Part shown: positions 40,198-50,400 of the stretch, in pieces
Position numbering within the stretch: the stretch's first letter is position 1
Layout of the letters: each line of letters opens with the position of its first letter
Assembly (NCBI RefSeq): GCF_030538695.1
Contig: NZ_JAUNTN010000003.1
Span: 77,678-141,677 of the forward strand
Direction: 5' to 3'
DNA: 64,000 bases
From: Paracoccus sp. (in: a-proteobacteria)
GTDB taxonomy: Bacteria; Pseudomonadota; Alphaproteobacteria; Rhodobacterales; Rhodobacteraceae
The notes under the pieces: generated by a model
The model's database searches: none
What the model saw: the letters and a program-made list of their open reading frames with translations, nothing else
What the model was told of the DNA's origin: nothing
Program-made: the position numbers and the translations under genes

Positions 40198-41501
40198 GCC
40201 TGACGGACGGTCTGTTCAGCGACCCGGAACTGGCGCGGATCATGGGCGACCCGGCGCGGCTGGCCGCGATGGGCCGGGTCGAGGCCGCGCTGGCCCGCAT
40301 TCAGGGGCAGGCGGGGGTGATCCCGGCGGATGCGGCGGCGGCGGTGCAGGCCGTTGTCGCGACGTTTCAGCCTGACCCGGATGTACTGGCCCCGGCAGTC
40401 GCACGAGCGGGGATTGCCGCGCAAGCCTATGTCACGGCGCTGAAATCCGCCTGCGGGGACGCGGGCGGCTGGGCGCATTTCGGCGCAACCTCTCAGGATG
40501 TGCAGGATACGGCGCTGGTTTTGCAACTGCGCGAGGCGCTGGAGGTGCTGGCGGCACGGTTGATCCGGCTGGTGGATACGCTGGCGATCAAGGCGCAGGA
40601 TAACGCTGAAACCCCGATCCCGGCGCGGACCCGGTTTCAGATTGCCGCGCCGACGACGCTTGGCGCCAAGATTGCGGTTTGGCAGGCCCCTTTGCAGCGG
40701 CATTTGCAGCGGCTCGGGGAGATGCGCCCACGCCTGCTGGCGCTGTCCTTTTACGGTGCCGCCGGGACGGGTGCGGCGCTTGGCGATCAGATGGGACCGT
40801 TGCGCAAGGCGCTTGGCGCGGCGCTGGACCTGCCCGCGCCGGATATGCCCTGGCACAACGCCCGCGATGGCATGGGCGAGCTGGGCGGCTGGCTGTCGCT
40901 GGTCACGGGCAGTCTTGGCAAAATCGGGCTGGACCTGATCCTGCTGGCACAGTCCGAGGTTGCGGAAATCAGCGCCGGGCAGGGGGGCGGCTCGTCCACC
41001 ATGCCGCAGAAATCCAACCCGGTTGCGGCCGAGGCGCTGGTAACGCTGGCGCGGCTGAACGCCAGCGATCTTGGCGGGCTGCATCAGGCGCTGATCCATG
41101 CGCAGGAACGCGACGGCAGCGCCATGGGCATCGAATGGGCGCTGTTGCCCGGCATGGTGATCCGCACCGGCGCGGCGCTGCGGCTGGCGCTGGAACTGGC
41201 GGAGACGCTGGCCCCGCGCCCTGATGGCATTGCCGCGACTTTTGCCCGCGACCGGGGCCTGATGCTGGCCGAGGCAGCGGGCTTTGCCCTGTCCCGCGAC
41301 ATGCCGCGCAAACAGGCGCTGGCGCTGGTCGGGCAGGCGTTGCGCGACGTTGCGGCAAACCCGGACCTGACACTGGCGCAGGCGCTGATGCAGCTTGCGC
41401 CCGGCCGCGATTGGCTGGAAGAACTGGACCCCGCGCGGGCTTTGGGAGAGGCCCCCGCGCAGGCCCGTGCGGCCATAAAACCAACGGAGGAGACCCCATG
41501 A
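40194..41501 (+). CDS. pcaB: 3-carboxy-cis,cis-muconate cycloisomerase PcaB
   Basis: A 435-aa member of the fumarase/aspartase superfamily, with the signature GGGSSTMPQKSNPVAAE (residues about 260-277) and ATSQDVQDTALVLQLR at 99-115. It lactonises 3-carboxy-cis,cis-muconate to gamma-carboxymuconolactone. The start ATG overlaps the BKACE stop, and the stop overlaps dctP, so it is part of the same transcript. Confidence 0.95.
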   Translation: MSLTDGLFSDPELARIMGDPARLAAMGRVEAALARIQGQAGVIPADAAAAVQAVVATFQPDPDVLAPAVARAGIAAQAYVTALKSACGDAGGWAHFGATSQDVQDTALVLQLREALEVLAARLIRLVDTLAIKAQDNAETPIPARTRFQIAAPTTLGAKIAVWQAPLQRHLQRLGEMRPRLLALSFYGAAGTGAALGDQMGPLRKALGAALDLPAPDMPWHNARDGMGELGGWLSLVTGSLGKIGLDLILLAQSEVAEISAGQGGGSSTMPQKSNPVAAEALVTLARLNASDLGGLHQALIHAQERDGSAMGIEWALLPGMVIRTGAALRLALELAETLAPRPDGIAATFARDRGLMLAEAAGFALSRDMPRKQALALVGQALRDVAANPDLTLAQALMQLAPGRDWLEELDPARALGEAPAQARAAIKPTEETP

Positions 41502-42514
41502 AAACCACCCTGTTCGCCGCGCTGACCGCGCTGGCCCTGACCCCCGCCGCACATGCGGCCGAGGTCACGCTGCGCCTGCAACATTTCCTGTCTGCACAGG
41601 CCCCGATCCAGACCGAAGTGTTGGAGCCTTGGGCAAAAACCCTGTCCGAACAGTCGGATGGTCGGATCGAGGTGCAGATTTATCCGTCGATGCAGCTTGG
41701 CGGCAAACCGCCGCAGCTTTACGATCAGGCCCGCGATGGGGTGGTGGATATTTCCTGGACGCTGCTGGGTTACACGCCGGGCCGCTTCCCGGTGTCCGAG
41801 GTGTTCGAGCTGCCCTTCGTTGCCGGTTCCGCGACCCAAACCACCAATGCGCTGCAACAGTTTCAGGCCAAATATCTGGCCGATGAGCTGCGCGATGTTC
41901 AGCCGCTGCTGCTGCACGCACCCGCCGCGTATAAGTTCCACCTGAAGGGTAAGCCGGTGAATACGCTGGCCGATCTGCGCGGGCTGAAGCTGCGTGCGCC
42001 CTCGCGGATGATGACCGACGCGCTGAACGCGCTTGGTGCTGTCGCGGTCGGGATGCCCGTCCCCGAGGTGCCGCAGGCGCTGACCACCGGCGTCATCGAC
42101 GGCGCACTGATCCCGTGGGAGGTCGTGGGTTCCCTGCGCGTCAATGAGATGGTCCGCGATCACACCGAAATCGGTGCTGAAAACGGGGGCATGTCCACTT
42201 CGGTCATGGCGCTGGTGATGAACAAGGCGAAATACGACAGCCTGCCGGACGATCTGCGGGCGATCCTCGACGCCAACTCGGGCGTGGCGCTGGCGGCGCT
42301 GGCTGGCCCGGCCTTTGACCGTGCCGAGGAGGCCGAGCGGCAAAAGGCACTGGATGGCGGCGCGACTATTGCCGTGATCCCTGCGGATGCGCTGGCAGAA
42401 TGGCAGGCGGCAACGCAGCCCATCACTGATGCCTGGCTGAAAACCATGGTGGATGCCGGCCATGACGGTCAGGCGATGCTGGATGACGCACGCGCCATGA
42501 TTGCGGCGCAGTAA
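41498..42514 (+). CDS. dctP: TRAP transporter substrate-binding protein DctP (pca operon)
   Basis: A 338-aa periplasmic binding protein with a signal peptide (cut after AAHA) and the DctP fold (LRLQHFLSAQAPIQTEVLEPWAKTLSEQSDGRIEVQIYP, then LKLRAPSRMMTDALNALGAVAVGMPVPEVPQAL, where the arginine binds the substrate carboxylate). It starts in an ATGA with the pcaB stop, preceded by GGAGGAG. By context it brings in protocatechuate, a hydroxybenzoate or a pathway acid; the ligand is not proven. Confidence 0.9.
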   Translation: MKTTLFAALTALALTPAAHAAEVTLRLQHFLSAQAPIQTEVLEPWAKTLSEQSDGRIEVQIYPSMQLGGKPPQLYDQARDGVVDISWTLLGYTPGRFPVSEVFELPFVAGSATQTTNALQQFQAKYLADELRDVQPLLLHAPAAYKFHLKGKPVNTLADLRGLKLRAPSRMMTDALNALGAVAVGMPVPEVPQALTTGVIDGALIPWEVVGSLRVNEMVRDHTEIGAENGGMSTSVMALVMNKAKYDSLPDDLRAILDANSGVALAALAGPAFDRAEEAERQKALDGGATIAVIPADALAEWQAATQPITDAWLKTMVDAGHDGQAMLDDARAMIAAQ

Positions 42515-42523
42515 GGGGGCAGC

Positions 42524-43063
42524 ATGTCCGAGGTCGAGACCCTGACCGAACATCCGCATCCGGTCCCGGTTCCGGGCTGGCTGTCCTTTCTGACCCGCCT
42601 GTTCGCAGGAATAGGCGGGGCTACGCTGCTGGCGATGATGCTGATGACGGTGACTTCGGTTGTTCTGCGCAGCACCATCGGCCGCCCGATCCCCGGTGAT
42701 TTCGAGCTGATCGAGCTGGGCAGCGCCGTGGCGATTTTCTGTTTCCTGCCGTGGTGCCAGATCAATGGCGGCAATGTGCTGGTGGATTTCTTTACCGCCA
42801 AGGCAGGGGCGCGGACCAATCACCTGCTGGAAGCGGTGGGAGATGTGATCTTTCTGGCGCTGGCGGCGCTGATTTTGTGGCGAATGTGGCACGGGGCGGC
42901 AGATATGCGGCAATATAATGAACAGACCATGGTGCTGCGGGCACCGGTCTGGTGGGCCTTTGCCATCATTCTGCCTGCGATGGCGCTGTTGGTGGCGACC
43001 TGTGCGGCGACGCTGATCGGGCATATCCATTCGGCGTTGGCGCGGACAGAGGTGGGGGCATGA
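42524..43063 (+). CDS. dctQ: TRAP transporter small permease DctQ (pca operon)
   Basis: A 179-aa four-helix membrane protein of the DctQ family, with LMTVTSVVLRSTIGRPIPGDFELIELGSAVAIFCFLPWCQ as the family core. It partners DctM in the symporter. It lies nine bases after dctP and overlaps the dctM start. Confidence 0.9.
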   Translation: MSEVETLTEHPHPVPVPGWLSFLTRLFAGIGGATLLAMMLMTVTSVVLRSTIGRPIPGDFELIELGSAVAIFCFLPWCQINGGNVLVDFFTAKAGARTNHLLEAVGDVIFLALAALILWRMWHGAADMRQYNEQTMVLRAPVWWAFAIILPAMALLVATCAATLIGHIHSALARTEVGA

Positions 43064-44379
43064 CCGGGATTGCCGCCGGGCTGACGGGTTTCGCGGTGCT
43101 GCTGGGGCTGATGGCCATTCGGGTGCCGATCGCCGTGGCGATGCTGGCTGTGGGGATCGGCGGTTATGGCCTGGTGAATGGCTGGATGCCCTTGCTGGCG
43201 ATGCTGAAAACCGGGCCGTATTACCAGTTTTCGACCTATTCCCTGTCGGTGATCCCGCTGTTCGTCCTGATGGGCGAATTCGCCACCCGCGCCGGTATGA
43301 GCCGCGCCCTGTTCCGCACCGCCGCCGCCTTTCTGGGCCACCACAAGGGCGGTCTGGCGATGGCCTCCGTGGGCGGGTGCGCGGCCTTTGGCGCGATCTG
43401 CGGATCGTCTCTGGCGACTGCCGCCACCATGGCGCAGGTCGCCCTGCCCGAGATGAAACGCTATAACTACAGCGGCGCGCTGGCGACCGGCTCGCTGGCC
43501 GCTGGTGGGACATTGGGAATCCTGATTCCGCCCTCGGTCATTCTGGTGCTTTATGCGCTGATGACAGAACAAAGCATCGCCAAGATGTTCGTCGCCGCCA
43601 TGGTGCCGGGGGTTCTGGCCGCTGTTGGCTATATGCTGGCGGTGGCGTGGTATGTGCGCCGCCATCCGGGCGAAGGCCCTGCCGCGCCCCGTGCCACCTG
43701 GGCCGAGCGCCTGCTGGCGCTGCGCGAAACCTGGTCGATCATCCTGATTTTTGGGGTGGTGATTACCGGCATGTATCGTGGCTGGTTCACCCCGACCGAG
43801 GCCGCCGCAGTCGGGGCCTTTGGTGCCTTTGTGCTGGCGGTTCTGCATGGTGGGATGCGGCTGAAGGGGCTGATGGCCTGTCTGCGCGGTACGGCGACCA
43901 CCAGCGCGATGATCTTTCTGATCCTGCTGGGGGCCGAAACCTTCAATGCTTTCTTGGCGCAGACCCGCACACCGATGCTGGCGGCGCAGATGATTACCGA
44001 ATCCGGCCGGTCGCCAATGCTGGTGCTGGCGGCGATTCTGGCGCTGTATCTGGCGCTGGGTTGCGTGATGGACAGCATGTCGATGTTGTTGCTGACCATC
44101 CCGATTTTCTACCCGATCATTGCGGGTCTCGATTTCGGCATGACGCCCGAGGAAACCGCGATCTGGTTCGGCATCCTTGCCGTGATCGTGGTCGAGGTCG
44201 GGCTGATAACGCCGCCTGTGGGGATGAACGTCTTTATCATCAACGGGCTGGCTAAAGATGTGCCGATGTGGGACAGCTTCCGCGGGGTCATGCCGTTTCT
44301 GGTCAGTGACATTCTGCGGATTTTGCTGCTGATCGCCTTTCCCTTCATCACGCTGGGGCTGGTGCGGGCGCTGGGTTAG
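43060..44379 (+). CDS. dctM: TRAP transporter large permease DctM (pca operon)
   Basis: A 439-aa protein with about 12 membrane helices and DctM hallmarks (SVIPLFVLMGEFATRAGMSRALF, GILIPPSVILVLYALMTEQSI, VVEVGLITPPVGMNVFIINGL). It is the Na+-driven transport subunit. The start overlaps dctQ in an ATGA. A strong hairpin follows 17 bases after the stop and closes the pca operon. Confidence 0.92.
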   Translation: MTGIAAGLTGFAVLLGLMAIRVPIAVAMLAVGIGGYGLVNGWMPLLAMLKTGPYYQFSTYSLSVIPLFVLMGEFATRAGMSRALFRTAAAFLGHHKGGLAMASVGGCAAFGAICGSSLATAATMAQVALPEMKRYNYSGALATGSLAAGGTLGILIPPSVILVLYALMTEQSIAKMFVAAMVPGVLAAVGYMLAVAWYVRRHPGEGPAAPRATWAERLLALRETWSIILIFGVVITGMYRGWFTPTEAAAVGAFGAFVLAVLHGGMRLKGLMACLRGTATTSAMIFLILLGAETFNAFLAQTRTPMLAAQMITESGRSPMLVLAAILALYLALGCVMDSMSMLLLTIPIFYPIIAGLDFGMTPEETAIWFGILAVIVVEVGLITPPVGMNVFIINGLAKDVPMWDSFRGVMPFLVSDILRILLLIAFPFITLGLVRALG

Positions 44380-44396
44380 GTTGCGCCTGCTGAGAA

Positions 44397-44417
44397 CCGG
44401 GGGCTTCGCGCCCCCGG
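44397..44417. terminator. hairpin between pca operon and aminotransferase
   Basis: CCGGGGGC (44397-44404) and GCCCCCGG (44410-44417) form a perfect 8-bp stem with a 5-base loop between two convergent genes. The T-rich stretch ATATTTTTGTG lies 12 bases beyond on the plus strand. Confidence 0.75.
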
Positions 44418-44443
44418 ACCCCCGCGGGATATTTTTGTGAAGA
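44418..44443 (-). repeat. 3'-end element, copy C (diverged)
   Basis: On the minus strand, 12 bases after the aminotransferase stop, the sequence TTCACAAAAATATCCCGCGG runs into GGGTCC and the hairpin. The AAATATCCC-GC-GG core and the position right behind a stop codon match copies A (21131) and B (31316). Confidence 0.5.
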
Positions 44444-44455
44444 AGAAAGCGGTTG

Positions 44456-45667
44456 TCAGCCGGCCATTGCCGCGCGGATGACGCGGCCGATGCGGGCCAC
44501 GCCTTCGTTGATCTGCGGGGCGTCAGCCAGCGAGAAGCTGAGGCGGATGGTATTTTTCCCCGACCCATCGGCAAAGAAAGCCCCGCCGGGGACAAAGGCG
44601 ACACGCTCGGTCCTGATGGCCTGTGCCAGCAATTCCGCACCGTCGATTCCTTCGGGCAGGGTGATCCAGACGAACATGCCGCCATCGGGGCGCGACCAGG
44701 TGACACCCTCGGGCATCTCGCGCGCCAGCGCGGCCAGCATGGCGTCGCGCCGGGTGCGATAGGTGTCGCGCAGGCCCGCCACATGGGTATCGAACAGCTT
44801 TGCCGCCACATTGGCCGTTGCAATCTGGTTCAGGCTGGCGGTGTGCAGGTCGGCGGCCTGTTTCATCAGCACCAGCCGGTCGATGATCTGCCGTGCCGCC
44901 ACGATCCAGCCCAGCCGCAGCCCCGGCGCGAGAGTTTTGGAAAATGACCCGCAATAGATCGTGCGGCAGGCGTCCAGATCGCCCTTACGCGCAATTTCCA
45001 GCGCCAGAACCGGCGGGATCGGGTCGCCGGAATAGCGCAACTGTTGATAGGCGCCATCCTCGATCACCGCGATGTCCAGCGATTCCGCCAGATCCAGCAG
45101 CCGTTCGCGCCCCGCAAGGTCCAGTGTTTCGCCCGTGGGGTTGGCGAAATCCGCCGAGAGATAGGCGAATTTGACCCGCCCCGGCGCTGCATCCGTGGCG
45201 ATGTCGGCGGGGTCGCGATTGTCCATCGGGTCCAGCCGGGCATAGCGCGGTTCATAGGCGTTGAAGGCGCCCAAGGCCCCCAGATAGGTTGGCCATTCCA
45301 CCAGCGCGGTATCGCCCGGCGACAGCAGCAGCTTGCCCAGATAATCCAGCGCCTGCTGTGACCCCGAGGTAATCAGGATGTGATCGGCGTCGCAGGGAAT
45401 CCCGATCTGCGCCATCCGCCCGGCCAGCCATTCGCGCAGGGGCTTATAGCCCTCGGACACCGAATATTGCAGTGCGGTCGCCGCGCCCGGTCCGGTCAGG
45501 GCGTCATTCATCGCGTCGCGGAAAGCGTCTGCCGGGAACAATGCCGGATCAGGGATTCCGCCAGCAAAAGAAATAATATCCGGCTGATCCAGCAGTTTCA
45601 GCAATTCCCGGATCTCGGATGCTTTCATCCGCGACATGCGCGATGCCAGAACCTGCTGCCAATCCAT
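44456..45667 (-). CDS. PLP-dependent class I aminotransferase (LysN/aminoadipate or aromatic type)
   Basis: A 403-aa fold-type I aminotransferase. It has ISFAGGIPDPALFPADAF near the start, LQYSVSEGYKPLREWLAGRM, ITSGSQQALDYLGKLLL, and the Schiff-base lysine in YCGSFSKTLAPGLRLGW. This set is shared by 2-aminoadipate, valine-type and aromatic aminotransferases and by the enzyme half of MocR proteins, but no DNA-binding domain is fused here. The amino-acid specificity is open. aroQ lies 51 bp upstream on the same strand, so an aromatic role is possible. Confidence 0.85.
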   Translation of the reverse strand: MDWQQVLASRMSRMKASEIRELLKLLDQPDIISFAGGIPDPALFPADAFRDAMNDALTGPGAATALQYSVSEGYKPLREWLAGRMAQIGIPCDADHILITSGSQQALDYLGKLLLSPGDTALVEWPTYLGALGAFNAYEPRYARLDPMDNRDPADIATDAAPGRVKFAYLSADFANPTGETLDLAGRERLLDLAESLDIAVIEDGAYQQLRYSGDPIPPVLALEIARKGDLDACRTIYCGSFSKTLAPGLRLGWIVAARQIIDRLVLMKQAADLHTASLNQIATANVAAKLFDTHVAGLRDTYRTRRDAMLAALAREMPEGVTWSRPDGGMFVWITLPEGIDGAELLAQAIRTERVAFVPGGAFFADGSGKNTIRLSFSLADAPQINEGVARIGRVIRAAMAG

Positions 45668-45718
45668 ATCCGACCCCCGGTTGTGATTCGCACAAATTGG
45701 CCCTGTCCGGGGGCCAAG

Positions 45719-46150
45719 TCAATCGCTGCAAAGCTGGCAGATGCGGCGGGCTGCGGCGGCATAGCCCTCCAGACCAAGGCCCGCAATCACCCCATCGGCC
45801 CGCAGCGAGACATAAGAATGATGCCGGAATGCCTCGCGTTTATGCACCTGAGAGATGTGGACCTCGATCACCGGGCCTTCAAAGGCGTTCAGCGCATCCA
45901 GAATGGCCACTGAAGTATGCGTATAGGCACCGGGGTTGATGATGATGCCACAGGCTTCATGCCGGGCCTGATGAATCCAGTCGATCAACTGGCCCTCGTG
46001 GTTGGATTGCAATTGATGGATGCGGAACCCCGGCGCGGCGGCCTGTGCGGTGGTTTCCACATCGGCCAGCGTCTCGCGGCCATAGATTTCAGGCTGGCGC
46101 TGACCCAGAAGGTTCAGGTTCGGACCGTTCAGCAGAAAGATGGTTTTCAT
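45719..46150 (-). CDS. aroQ: type II 3-dehydroquinate dehydratase AroQ
   Basis: A 143-aa enzyme with the type II signature [17 protein letters not shown] (catalytic Tyr23), [20 protein letters not shown] and [20 protein letters not shown]. It interconverts 3-dehydroquinate and 3-dehydroshikimate, in the shikimate pathway or in quinate catabolism. The second use fits the nearby PQQ dehydrogenase and pca operon, since quinate breakdown leads to protocatechuate. Start at ATG 46150 with AGAGGGT upstream; an upstream non-ATG extension is not needed. Confidence 0.93.
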   Translation of the reverse strand: MKTIFLLNGPNLNLLGQRQPEIYGRETLADVETTAQAAAPGFRIHQLQSNHEGQLIDWIHQARHEACGIIINPGAYTHTSVAILDALNAFEGPVIEVHISQVHKREAFRHHSYVSLRADGVIAGLGLEGYAAAARRICQLCSD

Positions 46151-46255
46151 CGGATACCCTCTGTTTCGGGTCACTATGCGGCGAGCGGGTGAGGATTTCC
46201 AGCGGCTGTTATGGTTTCATTAGGTTTTCATCTGTATGCTGGTGCGGACAGGTGA

Positions 46256-47410
46256 ATGAGGCCGGGAATGGGCAGGATCGCGCGGGCTTTGGCCGTGCTT
46301 TGGGTGATGATGGCGGGGGCCGCGCTGGCGCAGCAAGGCCCGGCGGAGGTCGGTGTGGTGACGCTGACCCCGCGTGAGGTGCCTTTTATCGAGACTCTGC
46401 CGGGCCGGGCAGAGGCGTTCCAGACCGCCGACATCCGCCCACGCGTGGGTGGCGTGATTGCCGAAGTGTTTTATGATCCCGGTCAGCCGGTGCGGGCGGG
46501 CGATCTGTTGTTCCGCATCGAGGATGATACCTACAGCGCCTCACTTCAGGCTGCGCAGGCCGAGGTCAAGCGTGCTGATGCCGCTGTGACCGCTGCGCGT
46601 TCCGCGCTGACGCGGGCGCGGTCGCTGGCGGGGACGGCCTCGACCCGTGTCACGATAGAAAACGCCGAGGTGGCGCTGGCGCAGGCCGAGGCGCAGTTCA
46701 GCGCCGCGCAGGCGCAGGAAAAGCTGGCGCAGCTTGATCTGGACGAAACGCAGATCCGCAGCCCGATCGACGGCGTGCCGGATATTGCACAGGTCACGAT
46801 TGGCAGCGTGGTGACGGCCAATCAGGCGGCGGCGTTGACGACGGTGCGACGGCTGGACCCGATTTTCGTCGATGTGCAGCAGTCCAGCGCCGCAATTCTG
46901 CGCCGGGATGAGCGGGTGCGACAAGGCAGCCTGACCCTTGCCGACCGGCTGGAGGTGGACCTGACGCTGGAGGACGGCAGCACTTATTCCCGGCATGGCC
47001 GTATGGTCACACCGGGCAGTTCGGTTTCGACCACTACCGGCACCACGCGCGAGCGGTTCCAGTTCGACAACCCCGAGCGGCGGATTTTGCCGGGCCAGTT
47101 CCTGCGCGTGCAGGTGACGGTTGGCACGACGCGCGCCCTGCTGGTGCCGCAGCGGGCAACCAGCCGCGCCGCTGATGGCACGCTGACCGTCTTTCTGGCC
47201 CGGGATGGCCGTGCGGTTCAGGTCACGCTGACCGAGGCCGGGACCGCCGATAACGCCTGGATCGTGACCGATGGCGCGCAGGCCGGGGATCAGGTGATCG
47301 TGGACGGGTTGCAAGACCTGCGCAACGGTGCCGAGGTCACGCCGGTGCCGGTGACGATCTCGGCGGACGGGGTGGTGAACGACGGTGCCGTGGCGCAGGC
47401 AGGCGGCTGA
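46256..47410 (+). CDS. RND efflux periplasmic adaptor
   Basis: A 384-aa membrane-fusion protein of the AcrA/MexA class with an N-terminal export signal (ARALAVLWVMMAGAALA). A lipoyl domain (RPRVGGVIAEVFYDPGQPVRAGDLLFRIED), an alpha-hairpin (residues about 95-160) and beta-barrel domains follow (LDPIFVDVQQSSAAIL, RRILPGQFLRVQVTVG). A second ATG at 46268 has a better placed GAGG and may be the real start. No lipobox cysteine is seen. Its stop overlaps the pump gene start. It links the pump to an outer-membrane channel. Confidence 0.9.
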   Translation: MRPGMGRIARALAVLWVMMAGAALAQQGPAEVGVVTLTPREVPFIETLPGRAEAFQTADIRPRVGGVIAEVFYDPGQPVRAGDLLFRIEDDTYSASLQAAQAEVKRADAAVTAARSALTRARSLAGTASTRVTIENAEVALAQAEAQFSAAQAQEKLAQLDLDETQIRSPIDGVPDIAQVTIGSVVTANQAAALTTVRRLDPIFVDVQQSSAAILRRDERVRQGSLTLADRLEVDLTLEDGSTYSRHGRMVTPGSSVSTTTGTTRERFQFDNPERRILPGQFLRVQVTVGTTRALLVPQRATSRAADGTLTVFLARDGRAVQVTLTEAGTADNAWIVTDGAQAGDQVIVDGLQDLRNGAEVTPVPVTISADGVVNDGAVAQAGG

Positions 47411-50400
47411 TGGGCGGGTTTTTCATCTCGCGCCCGGTGTTTGCATGGGTACTGGCGATTGTGACCATGCTGGCGGGGGTGTGGGCCTTGCGGGTGCTGC
47501 CGGTGCAGCAATATCCCGACATTGCCCCGCCGACCGTGCGGATCAGCGCCAGCTATCCCGGTGCCACGGCCGAGGCCGTGCAGGCATCCGTCACCCGCGT
47601 GATCGAGGACGGGATGACCGGCATTGACGGGCTGCTCTATATGGAATCGGCCTCGTCGCAGGGCAGTTCACGGATTACCCTGACCTTTGCCGCCCATATC
47701 GACCCGCTGGATGCGCAATCCGAGGTGCAGACGCAGGTCGGTCAGATCGAACGTCGCCTGCCCGATGCGGTGCGCCAGCAGGGGGTGAATGTCACCCGAT
47801 CGACCAGCGCCTTTCTGATGGTGGCGACGCTGATGGACAGCACCGGCAGCTATGATTCGCTGCAACTGGCCGATATTGTCAGCTCGACCGTGGAAGGTCC
47901 GGTGCAACGCACGCCGGGCGTGGGCGGGATCAGCGTTTTCGGTTCAGGTTATGCCATGCGGGTCTGGCTGGACCCGCTGTCGCTGGTGCGGTTTCAACTG
48001 ACGCCTGCCGATGTGGTGTCGGCGGTGCAGGCGCAGAATACTACGGTTTCGGTGGGGTCTTTGGGCGATCAGCCTGCCGTGCAGGGACAGCAGTTCACCG
48101 CCACCGTCACCGCGCAAAGCCAGCTTCGCACGGTCGAGCAATTCCAGAATATCCTGCTGAAAACCGAACCGGATGGTGGGGCGGTCTATCTTGGCGATGT
48201 GGCGCGGGTCGAGGTCGGGCAGGAAAGCTATCGCGGCGGTTCGCGCATGAACGGGCTGCCCGCGGCGGGGTTCGGGATCAATCTGGCCGATGGGGCCAAT
48301 GCCGTGGACACATCGGCGGCGGTGCAGGAAACGCTGGCCCGGCTGACCCCGGCCTTGCCCGAGGGGCTGGGTTTTCAGGTCGCCTATGACACGTCGCCCT
48401 TTGTCGAACGCTCGATTGAACGGGTCTATCACACGCTGGCCGAGGCCGCTGTTCTGGTGGTGCTGATCCTGCTGATTTTCCTGCAAACATGGCGGGCGAC
48501 GCTGATCCCGATGGTGGCGGTGCCGGTGGTGCTGCTGGGGACGCTGGCGGTGCTGTATGCTGCGGGGTTCAGCATCAACACCCTGACCCTGTTCGCGCTG
48601 GTGCTGGCCATTGGCCTGCTGGTTGATGACGCCATCGTGGTGGTCGAGAATGTCGAGCGCCTGATGCATGACGAAGGGATGCGCCCGTTCGAGGCCACCC
48701 GGCAAAGTATGGGCGAGATCACCGGCGCGCTGATTGGCATTGTCGTGGTGCTGTCGGCGGTGTTCCTGCCGATGGCCTTCTTTCCCGGCGCGGCGGGGGT
48801 GATTTACCGGCAGTTCTCGCTGACCATCATTGCGGCGATGGTGCTGTCGCTGGCGGTGGCGGTGATCCTGACGCCCGCGCTTTGCGCCAGCCTGTTGCGC
48901 CAACGCGACAGCGCCCCGGATTTCGCGCTGGCCCGCTGGTTCAACCGCAACCTTGACCGGCTGCGCGATGGTTATGGGCGGGCGGTCGAATGGCTGTTGC
49001 CGCGTCCCTTTCTGCTGGTGGTAATGCTGCTGGCGATCATTGCGGCAAGCTGGCAGGTGTGGGGGCGGCTGAACGCCTCCTTCCTGCCGCAAGAGGATCA
49101 GGGGGTGCTGATGGTGCGCATCAACCTGACCGAAGGTTCGACCAGCCAGCAGACGCTTTCGGTCGTCCAGCAGGTCGAGGATTACCTGCGCGACCATGAA
49201 TCCCGCGATGTGGATTCGGTGATGGCGGCGCTTGGGTTTGGTTTCGGCGGCTCCAGTCAGGGCCGGGCGATGCTGTTCGTCAAGCTGAAACCGTTTGAGG
49301 AGCGCCTGACCCCGGAACGCGCGGCCGGGGCCATTGCGCAGCGTGGCAATGATGCGTTCCGTGACAACCGCGCGGGCCGGGTCAGTTTCCAGCAACCGCC
49401 GACGGTGCGGGGGTTGGGCAATCAGGCCGGGTTCTCGATGTATCTGGTCGATTACGCCGACAGCGGGGTGGATGCGCTGCGGGCGGCCTCGGATCAGCTT
49501 GTCCAGATCGCCGGGGACAATCCACTGACCAGCGGTGTGGATAATGGCAACAATGCCGACGAACCGGCGCTGAAGATCAACATTGACCAGCAAAAGGCCG
49601 AAAGTCTTGGGATTTCGCTGGCCGGGGTCAATGCGATGCTGTCCACGGTGTTTTCGGGAACCGAGGTGAATGATTTTACCCTTGGTTCCAGCCTGCGCCC
49701 GGTGATCGTTCAGGCGGATGCGCCGTTTCGGATGCAGCCCGACGACATCGGCAAATGGTATGCCCGCAATTCCGGGGGCGAGATGGTGCCTTTTACCGCC
49801 TTTATGACGACAAGTTGGGAACCCGTCGCGCCAAGCCTCGCGCGGTTTGACGGCACCCCCGCCCTGTCCATGAGCGGGGAGCCGGGGCAGGGGGCAAGCT
49901 CGGGTCAGGCGATGGACGCAATTCAGGCGATGGTGGCCGAGATGCCCGGCGGTTACGGTGTGGCATGGACGGGGATCAGCTATCAGGAACGACAGTCCGG
50001 CGATCAGGCACCGATGCTTTATGCGCTGTCGATGCTGATTGTATTCCTTGCGCTGGCGGCGCTTTATGAAAGCTGGTCGGTGCCTTTTGCGGTGATGCTG
50101 TCAGTGCCGGTGGGGGTGCTGGGGGCGCTGCTGGCGGCATGGGCACTGGGCCAGTCGGATGACGTTTATTTCAAGGTCGGCATCTTGACCACCATCGGCC
50201 TGTCGGCGCGCAATGCCATTCTGATCGTCGAGTTTGCCGAAACGCTTTACGCGGGCGGTATGGACCTGCACCGTGCGGCGGTTCAGGCTGCGCGACAGCG
50301 GTTGCGCCCGATCCTGATGACGACGCTGACATTCATGTTCGGGGTGCTGCCGCTGGCGATTGCGACCGGGGCTGGGGCCAAGGCACAAAATGCCATCGGG

